Positions 30,003 to 34,836 of a stretch of DNA of 34,836 nt are shown piece after piece; the stretch's first letter is position 1, and every line of letters starts with the position of its first letter. This DNA is from Streptacidiphilus pinicola. Lineage in GTDB: Bacteria > Actinomycetota > Actinomycetes > Streptomycetales > Streptomycetaceae. The stretch covers positions 1 to 34,836 of the forward strand of contig NZ_QKYN01000030.1 in NCBI RefSeq assembly GCF_003258295.1, in the 5' to 3' direction. The notes below the pieces were generated by a model. That model ran no database searches and was not told where the DNA came from. It saw nothing but the letters and a program-made list of their open reading frames with translations. A program made the translations under genes and the position numbers.

Positions 30003-31040
30003 TTAGGGGACCACGAACGCCACGCTGTACTTCGCCCTCGTGACGGCGACGTACAGCTTCTCTCGTGCCCCCGCCTCATCCGGATTGCGCGATCCTAGGT
30101 ACTTGAGCATCGGCTTGGTTGGGAAGATGAGCACACGGTCGAACGTGCTGCCCTTCGACAGCCCGATGTTCATGGCGTCCAGACCAAGCGTGTCGGCCCG
30201 CTTGTCGTAGCGCAGCACCATGGGAGCGTGCCGCTGAACGTAGTCATGGACCTCGTCCCGCTTGATCTCGAAGATGCCGTCGTGGCCAGTCACCTCGGCG
30301 TTCTTCGAGACCGTCGGGTCCAGATCGGGGTAGAGCCCGTCCGCGAAGTCGCAGATCTCCTGATTGCAGCGGAAGCTCACGTCTCGCACGTCGATCAGGC
30401 AGCGATCGTCTCGCTCGGCGAGCCAGTCAACGACGCCGCCGCCCTTATACCGCTTGTTCTTCTTGGAGTTGTTGGTCGCGTAGGTGGCCTGCCGTGGGTC
30501 GCCCACGACCGTGACGCCGATGGGCGACTTGAACAGTAGGTCCAGGAGCTCCAGGTCGTGCCCGGCGAGGTCCTGGACCTCGTCGATGTAGATGTGGTCG
30601 TACATGCCGGCCAGGCGGTCAATCACCAGTCCGTTGGTGGCCCGGTTGGCTTGCACGGTGAAGTCAGACAGCCCGTCGCGGAACATGTCCTTGTGCCGGT
30701 CCATGTAGTACTTCTGAGGCTCAGACCTCTTGGCGAACTTGAATCTCTGCCCCACGAAGTCCAGGCCACGGATTACGCCCACGTCGCCGAGTACCGCGCT
30801 CTGATAAGGGCGGGCACACTCGTTGAGCAGGAAGGTGAACCAACCCATCGCCGTGACGTGCGCCGGCAGGATCCCACTCCCGGCGCTTAGCCGACCAACG
30901 AGCTGCCCCAGATTCTCGGTGGTGTAGGTCGTCACCAGCACGCGCTCGCTAGGGTCGCTCAGCACGCTGTCAACGATCTGCTGCGTCTTGCGGGAACCAG
31001 CCGCCGCGATCACGGCCAAGTTGTTAGGCGACTGCGTCAC
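30003..31040 (-). CDS. gajB: UvrD-like helicase, GajB-type
   Basis: 345 aa from the GTG at 31038-31040, overlapping gajA by 17 bp. Superfamily 1 helicase motifs are present: Walker A AAAGSRKT (12-19), motif II IYIDEVQD (150-157), motif III VVGDPRQATYATN (178-190), motif V-like LSKGSTFDRVLIFP and motif VI LYVAVTRAKYSVAF near the C-terminus. It is about 150 aa shorter than the commonly described GajB, so accessory subdomains seem reduced. In Gabija, GajB binds nucleotides and acts with the GajA nuclease against phage DNA. The pair order (gajA then gajB, overlapping) matches that system. Identification by architecture only. Confidence 0.82.
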   Translation of the reverse strand: MTQSPNNLAVIAAAGSRKTQQIVDSVLSDPSERVLVTTYTTENLGQLVGRLSAGSGILPAHVTAMGWFTFLLNECARPYQSAVLGDVGVIRGLDFVGQRFKFAKRSEPQKYYMDRHKDMFRDGLSDFTVQANRATNGLVIDRLAGMYDHIYIDEVQDLAGHDLELLDLLFKSPIGVTVVGDPRQATYATNNSKKNKRYKGGGVVDWLAERDDRCLIDVRDVSFRCNQEICDFADGLYPDLDPTVSKNAEVTGHDGIFEIKRDEVHDYVQRHAPMVLRYDKRADTLGLDAMNIGLSKGSTFDRVLIFPTKPMLKYLGSRNPDEAGAREKLYVAVTRAKYSVAFVVP

Positions 31041-32622
31041 TGATGTACCCCGGCATCGTGATTCGGTCTCCTTCAAAGATCGCCAGGGCGACCGTCGTCT
31101 TGTGGCCCTCCATGTGCTTGAGCAGGTCATCGTCGTCATTGAAGCTGGTGCCCAGGACTTCGTTGAGCTTGTCGCGCCCATTCGCCTTCAGGAGCTGCGG
31201 TTCCAGGGTCTTGAAACCCTTGTCCTCGCCGACGCAGACCTTGACGTTGGGCAGCCCGGTGTAGGCCGCGTAGCGCGCCCGCACCACGGATGCATCGTTG
31301 CCGTCGTTGTCCGTAACCACAGCGACCTGGTTCCTCGGCAGCAGAGCGGCGATGTCAAGGAAGCGCTTGAAGGACAGTCCCCGGACGTTGATCACGTCAA
31401 CGCCGTCTTCTGCCGGCAGCGCACCATGGACGTCGAGGTAGGCCCGCTGAATCACCAGCTCGTCGGACGGTCCCTCCACCAGGATCGACCGCGGCGCCAG
31501 GACCACGCGGAGCGTGTCGTAGCCCGAGAGCTTTCGGAAGTAGTCCTGTGTGCTGGCAGGGAGGCTGCTCATACGGAAGCCCCCTTCTGTCGAGAGCAGC
31601 ACCAGGTTCTCGAGCCCGAGTTTGTTCAGAACGAACGAGCTGTGCGTCGTGATGAAGACCTGCTTGCCGACGCACTTGTCGCTGATCTTCTTCACCAGCT
31701 TGCCGAGCTTCGGGAAGGAGAGGTGGTTCTCGGGCTCCTCGACCAGGACGATGTGGGCGTCGGCCACCCGCTTGTTCAAGGCGAGCAGGATCTTGAGTGT
31801 GCTCTGCTCTCCCTTGCCGACGTACTGGTACGGCAGGTCGTCCAGGTGTGGCACGAGGCTGCTCTCCCAGCTGGCCTTGTGCGACAGGTCGATCCCGAGC
31901 GTCAGTTCACGATCACTGACGTCGCGCGGGGCACCACGCAGCCCCTCGTTGATCTTCTGGATGGCGCCGTTGTTGCCGAACTGCTCGCGAAGGTCTCGGT
32001 AGGCCCGGGTGAGGCCGACCCGCTGACTGGGATCGAGGTTCTGGCTGATGATGTTGCTGAGGTAGTAGTCCACGCCGTTCTGGAGCTGGATGTTGGACGC
32101 GTCGATGAGCGAGGCTGTCGCCGGCACGCTCTTGAACGTGATCCCGTTGCCCGAGAACCCGAGCCAGTCGACGCGGTAGTACTCCGTCGGGATCAGCCGA
32201 ACCTGGTCGGGGTCCTTGATGAACTCCGCGTACTCCGCGGCGAAGTCCGAATTGAGGTACGCCCTGATGCGGACGCCAGGCTCATCCGCCTTCTTCAAGT
32301 TGTTGGTGCCCTTGAGTGCGGCGGAGGCCGGCGTGTCCTCCAGGAACAGATCGATGATGATCTCGGGTGGCCGAGCATCTCCGGTGCCGCTCTGCAGAGC
32401 CTCCAGATACTCCCGTACCGCCCGCTGGTGAAACATGAACGGCGAGAGTTCCTGTGCGATGAGCCGACCTCGAAGCCGACCAGTCAGCGCCAGGCTGATG
32501 GCCTCCAGGATGGTGGACTTACCGGCGTCGTTATCCCCAACCAAGATGTTCATGCTGGGGTCGAAGTCGAGCTCGAAGTCTCGAAACGCTCGGTAGTTCT
32601 TAATCGCTATACCAGTCAGCAC
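31024..32622 (-). CDS. gajA: OLD-family ATPase/TOPRIM nuclease, GajA-type
   Basis: 532 aa from a GTG at 32620-32622 with AAGGA about 11 bases upstream. The N-terminal ABC-type ATPase has Walker A GDNDAGKST (29-37), the signature VGKGEQSTLKILLAL (268-282), and Walker B IVLVEEPENHLSF (291-303), then FITTHSS (324-330). The C-terminal TOPRIM domain (378-475) has the metal-binding Glu in ILVEGPSDE (380-388) and the D-x-D in VVTDNDGN (435-442). All catalytic residues are kept. This is a class 2 OLD nuclease: one with a UvrD-like partner gene downstream, the Gabija anti-phage arrangement. GC is visibly lower than in the tad and metabolic genes, suggesting transfer. Confidence 0.88.
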   Translation of the reverse strand: MLTGIAIKNYRAFRDFELDFDPSMNILVGDNDAGKSTILEAISLALTGRLRGRLIAQELSPFMFHQRAVREYLEALQSGTGDARPPEIIIDLFLEDTPASAALKGTNNLKKADEPGVRIRAYLNSDFAAEYAEFIKDPDQVRLIPTEYYRVDWLGFSGNGITFKSVPATASLIDASNIQLQNGVDYYLSNIISQNLDPSQRVGLTRAYRDLREQFGNNGAIQKINEGLRGAPRDVSDRELTLGIDLSHKASWESSLVPHLDDLPYQYVGKGEQSTLKILLALNKRVADAHIVLVEEPENHLSFPKLGKLVKKISDKCVGKQVFITTHSSFVLNKLGLENLVLLSTEGGFRMSSLPASTQDYFRKLSGYDTLRVVLAPRSILVEGPSDELVIQRAYLDVHGALPAEDGVDVINVRGLSFKRFLDIAALLPRNQVAVVTDNDGNDASVVRARYAAYTGLPNVKVCVGEDKGFKTLEPQLLKANGRDKLNEVLGTSFNDDDDLLKHMEGHKTTVALAIFEGDRITMPGYISDAVA

Positions 32623-32647
32623 AGGCGCAAAAATCCTTACTGCACTT

Positions 32648-32675
32648 AGATTAATACGTGAGCACGCATGAATCT
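32648..32675. promoter_or_regulatory. Dyad upstream of gajA, AGATT...CGTG-AG-CACG...AATCT
   Basis: A symmetrical dyad centred between 32661 and 32662: AGATT (32648-32652) with AATCT (32671-32675), CGTG (32657-32660) with CACG (32663-32666). It lies 26-53 bp upstream of the gajA start in A+T-rich DNA that probably holds the promoter, so it could be an operator controlling the defence operon. Confidence 0.4.
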
Positions 32676-32811
32676 AGACCTTAGAAGCAAGCCCATCCGA
32701 TGGCACTCACGGGTGTGCACCCTGCTCTCCATTCGAAGAGCACAGTGACCTTCCCCGATGAGCTACCGCGCGGCGTAGACACCAGCATGCCCCACAGAAC
32801 CTTCACGCACG

Positions 32812-32828
32812 CAATTCTCGGAGAATTG
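32812..32828. repeat. 17-bp palindrome CAATTCTC-G-GAGAATTG
   Basis: A perfect dyad around a central G, followed by GTTCGA (32828-32833) and the palindrome GTTCGAAC (32845-32852). It lies in a 320-bp gene-free stretch (32623-32943) between gajA and the small membrane gene. A candidate regulator site. Confidence 0.4.
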
Positions 32829-32943
32829 TTCGAGTCGAATTGACGTTCGAACTGACGTGGGAGTGGCGGTCGTTCTGCAAGCAGGCTGCGCGCGGGGGCG
32901 GCTGGCATGGCGGGCCTGGGGTGTGCAGTCAGATCCTGGCTGA

Positions 32944-33138
32944 TCACGGCTGGCTCGGCCGGCGTTGAAAGATTGCGGATACGATTCTTTCGAGGCAGGA
33001 GCACAGTCGGTCAAGGGCGACCAGTGCGCTGCGCTGCGAGTCTCGAGTCCCGCGGCAGCAGTGCCAGACAACGAGCACAAGACAGATGCTGAGCGCTGCG
33101 AGAACCACCGTCACGGTGAGGGCCAGGCCAGAAGTCAT
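32944..33138 (-). CDS. Small membrane protein (64 aa)
   Basis: ATG at 33136-33138. The first 27 residues form one clear membrane helix (LALTVTVVLAALSICLVLVV) followed by WHCCRGTRD and an amphipathic helix (ALDRLCSCLERIVSAIF) ending in a basic tail (QRRPSQP). No ribosome-binding site is obvious. It is typical of the small one-helix proteins seen in accessory islands; the role is unknown. The other longer frames across this region have no coding character. Confidence 0.5.
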   Translation of the reverse strand: MTSGLALTVTVVLAALSICLVLVVWHCCRGTRDSQRSALVALDRLCSCLERIVSAIFQRRPSQP

Positions 33139-33399
33139 GCCGAGAGCATGGGTGACCGCGTTGACCAGTGCAAACGAGCGCGCAGGCGTTAAAAGTACCT
33201 GTTTCGAGGCGCACTCAGGTAAGGGCCAAATGTCCCCTTTGGTGGCATTTTCCGAGGGGGGCCCGCTCGCTGACCTGCTGCTTCTCTTCTGAGAATGCAG
33301 CGGTTGAGCAATTTAGCTGGCCGACTGCCGCAAATGATATCGTTTATCGCATTCGCGGAGTTTTGTCCGGAAATCGTCATGGGTTGGCTGGAACGAGTC
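33139..33399. other. Gene-free stretch in accessory island
   Basis: No gene is supported. The stretch around 33330-33360 is A+T-rich with an imperfect palindrome around GATATC. Confidence 0.5.
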
Positions 33400-33668
33400 G
33401 GTGTGCGGTTGCCTGACTCGCGGGAGGGAAGCCTCCACGTGCGCACGGCGTCGCCGGCTCGGACGTACAGTCAGCCGACGAAGAAGTGGCGGCGGGGACA
33501 CTGCCTGTCGGCGGCGAGGGTCAGGAACAGAGAGCCGAATGCTGGGCGTGTTGCGATGATGTCCTAGTCCTGGGAGACCGGGGGCTGCGCTTTGGGCGCG
33601 TAAGCCCAGGCCGTCATCTCCTCAGGCGTTGGATTGGCCACATCTTCGAAGGTGGGTTCCGGGCTCAC
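33400..33668 (-). pseudogene. Decayed small gene with two in-frame stop codons
   Basis: From a GTG at 33666-33668, one frame reads VSPEPTFEDVANPTPEEM, TAWAYAPKAQPPVSQD, then TAG (33564-33566). It continues DIIATRPAFGSLFLTLAAD, RQCPRRHFFVG, then TGA (33471-33473), and LYVRAGDAVRTW. Reading through both stops gives a coherent protein of the kind common in Streptomyces genomes (a W-A-Y segment, then a CPxRxxF segment and VGDAVRT-like end). The stops fit single-base changes of a Trp (TGG) and a Cys (TGC) codon. The function of the intact family is not known to me. Confidence 0.5.
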
Positions 33669-33673
33669 AACGC

Positions 33674-34114
33674 CTATACAAGCGCAGCAACCTGATCGCT
33701 ACCAGTGGCGCGCTGATCCGGGGGCCGCCGGGCGGCCGCTGACCGTCGTTCTCCAGTTCGTCCAGGCCGAAGGCCAGGCCCGTGCCGGGCGAGGCAGCCG
33801 TCAACCACGTGCGGCCGGTACTGGATCTGCTTCCATCGTTGTTCCGACCAGCCGCGGGCCTGCGGACCACGTTCCAACTCCCGCTCCAGCCTGGCGATCT
33901 GGGCTTCACTGAGTCGAGGTCTTCCCGGCGAGCCCTTCGACAGGGCTGCCGCCTCTCCGCTATATCGCCAGGCCCGGCGCCACCGCTCGACTGACCGCAC
34001 GCTGATCCGCAGGCCAGCGGCAATCTCCTCGTTCTTGTGCCCCACGTCCTGGAGCCGTAACCGCTCCCGCCCTGGCGCGGACCCCCACCACGCCTGGGAC
34101 GGCGTCGGCGGCAC
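33674..34114 (-). pseudogene. IS630-type transposase, N-terminal HTH remnant
   Basis: A GTG-initiated frame reads PPTPSQAWWGSAPGRERLRL, then KNEEIAAGLRISVRSVERW, RRAWRYSGEAAALSKGSP, GRPRLSEAQIARLERELE and RGPQARGWSEQRW. This is the winged helix-turn-helix N-domain of IS630/Tc1-like transposases. After about residue 95 the sequence leaves the family (no TLARI-like continuation), and no DDE catalytic domain follows, so the element is dead. A TTA codon is present (34056-34058). Terminal repeats were not found. It marks the island as a landing place for mobile DNA. Confidence 0.6.
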
Positions 34115-34159
34115 GACGTTGAGGCCTCATCATTACGACGTTCACGTCGCCTGGATAGG

Positions 34160-34261
34160 GGCCACATCACGTTCGTTGACACTCACGGTCGAGGGATGGG
34201 CTATGACGGCACCTCGATCTTTTGGGAGCTGGCCCAGTTTGACGGAGCCGCGCAGGGTTGA
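34160..34261 (+). other. Short coding-like remnant (33 aa)
   Basis: The frame reads GHITFVDTHGRGMGYDG then TSIFWELAQFDGAAQG and a stop. Composition looks coding, but there is no start or ribosome-binding site, and the frame runs upstream into the transposase relic on the other strand. Probably the end of a gene broken by insertion; the family is not recognised. Confidence 0.25.
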
Positions 34262-34520
34262 AACCAGGTGAAGCTGTTGGGAGCGCGAAGTTGCGCCCAG
34301 GAGCAGGTCGTCAAGAGCGCAATTCGTCCTCCGTGCACTTGACAACATATGGCACTTCGTCAAAACCCCGTCCGGGGCCCCTGATCTCGCGGCATCTCGG
34401 GGCTCGTGAGGAGAGATTTCTGGGCATCTCGACCGTTGTGGGTGATGCCAGTCAACATGGTTTGACCTGGGAGCGGATTGGGAGCCGAGTGCTCCCAGCT
34501 TCGCTCCCAGTCCGCTCCCA
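34223..34520. repeat. Seven copies of TGGGAGC, five phased by one helical turn (putative integrase arm sites)
   Basis: Copies on the plus strand at 34223-34229, 34278-34284, 34468-34474 and 34479-34485; reverse copies (GCTCCCA) at 34491-34497, 34503-34509 and 34514-34520. The last five start 11, 12, 12 and 11 bp apart, so they face one side of the helix, first two direct then three inverted. They end 25 bp before the tRNA terminator hairpin. Arm-type integrase or excisionase sites next to a tRNA attachment site look like this; the assignment is inferred from layout. Confidence 0.5.
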
Positions 34521-34544
34521 GCTGAAGTGGGTCGGAAAACGTCG

Positions 34545-34578
34545 AGAGCCGGTGTCTGATGAATCAGACACCGGCTCT
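34545..34578 (-). terminator. tRNA-Pro terminator hairpin
   Basis: AGAGCCGGTGTCTGAT (34545-34560) pairs perfectly with ATCAGACACCGGCTCT (34563-34578), a 16-bp arm repeat separated by GA. On the minus strand it lies 28 bp beyond the tRNA 3' end and is followed by CGACGTTTTCC, a short T run, so it suits an intrinsic terminator. Confidence 0.75.
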
Positions 34579-34606
34579 GACCTGCGACTCTGGACTAGTG
34601 TCCGAG

Positions 34607-34680
<74 letters not shown>

Positions 34681-34836
34681 TGACTGCTCTGCCTTGCGGC
34701 TTCGCGGTCTGTCCCCGGTCTCCCGGGCACAGGAAGAACAATACAGGATCCCGGGCCGTGCTCGTGCACGGGTTTCCGCATCGATGCGTGCAGGTCACAG
34801 GGGTGCGGGGGTTCGTGGGGTCGGGAAGGCGATCAT
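34681..34836 (-). promoter_or_regulatory. Upstream region of tRNA-Pro
   Basis: No gene is seen up to the window edge. A possible -10 element TATTGT lies on the minus strand at 34738-34743, about 58 bp upstream of the mature tRNA. No convincing -35 hexamer was identified. Confidence 0.3.

Noticed and set aside
31024-32649. Plus-strand frame of about 550 codons opposite gajA
   Set aside because: Valine/aspartate-rich mirror translation without motifs; gajA on the minus strand has all OLD-family motifs.
32681-33080. Two minus-strand frames of about 105 residues downstream of the gene-free region
   Set aside because: No domain, no ribosome-binding site and composition not coding-like; one overlaps the better small membrane gene.
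34339-34344. TTGACA as a -35 element
   Set aside because: No acceptable -10 hexamer at 16-18 bp downstream and no gene follows on that strand.

Overview
High-GC actinobacterial chromosome, almost certainly Streptomyces or a close relative. The signs are strong G/C bias at third codon positions, frequent GTG/TTG starts with GTGA/ATGA gene overlaps, rare TTA codons confined to a specialised-metabolism block, a Streptomyces-style tad pilus locus, and an XRE regulator of the usual actinomycete type.

Layout. (1) 1-916: two small unknown genes on the minus strand, the first running off the left edge, then about 700 bp of gene-free DNA rich in inverted repeats. (2) 1630-12268 (minus): a compact tad (tight adherence/Flp pilus) operon of twelve genes. 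In transcription order it encodes a lipoprotein, a secreted protein, a SAF-domain CpaB-like protein, a CpaE/TadZ-like ATPase, TadA, TadB, TadC, a Flp-type pilin, two TadE-like pseudopilins, a TadG-like protein, and a membrane protein joining LysM to a SARP/BTAD-type regulator. A prepilin peptidase gene (12441-13127) lies just upstream, and a divergent anti-sigma-type ATPase gene follows at 13281-13754. (3) 13773-26019 (minus): a block that looks like a biosynthetic gene cluster, with a one-polypeptide ABC exporter, two Nudix hydrolases, sulfotransferase, phosphotransferase, methyltransferase, P-loop kinase, glycosyltransferase, O-carbamoyltransferase, a thymidylate-synthase-superfamily enzyme and an NAD-dependent epimerase. 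Upstream of these are four small coupled reading frames, two of them frameshifted. A divergent XRE-family regulator and a GNAT acetyltransferase (26290-28127) lie beside them. (4) 28128-34836: an accessory island with visibly lower GC. It holds a truncated methyltransferase pseudogene, a DUF6602-like gene, an OLD-family nuclease plus UvrD-like helicase pair with Gabija architecture (gajA/gajB), decayed genes and a transposase relic. It ends at a tRNA-Pro(GGG) gene bordered by seven copies of a 7-bp motif, five of them spaced one helical turn apart.

How it works together. The tad genes would build a pilus: TadA powers it, TadB/TadC form the inner-membrane platform, the peptidase processes the pilins, and TadE/TadG-like proteins are minor subunits. 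The metabolic block is the most interesting part. The thymidylate-synthase-like enzyme keeps the catalytic Cys, His and Tyr but has Asp where canonical dTMP synthases have the uracil-reading Asn. In the T4 dCMP hydroxymethylase family this change goes with cytosine substrates. Combined with epimerase, glycosyl-, carbamoyl-, sulfo-, methyl- and phosphotransferase genes and an exporter, this suggests a heavily decorated pyrimidine nucleoside-type metabolite. TTA codons in the regulator, the synthase-like gene, the glycosyltransferase and a small upstream ORF predict bldA-dependent expression. The island at the tRNA gene probably arrived by site-specific integration and carries anti-phage defence; no integrase or second attachment site is in the window.
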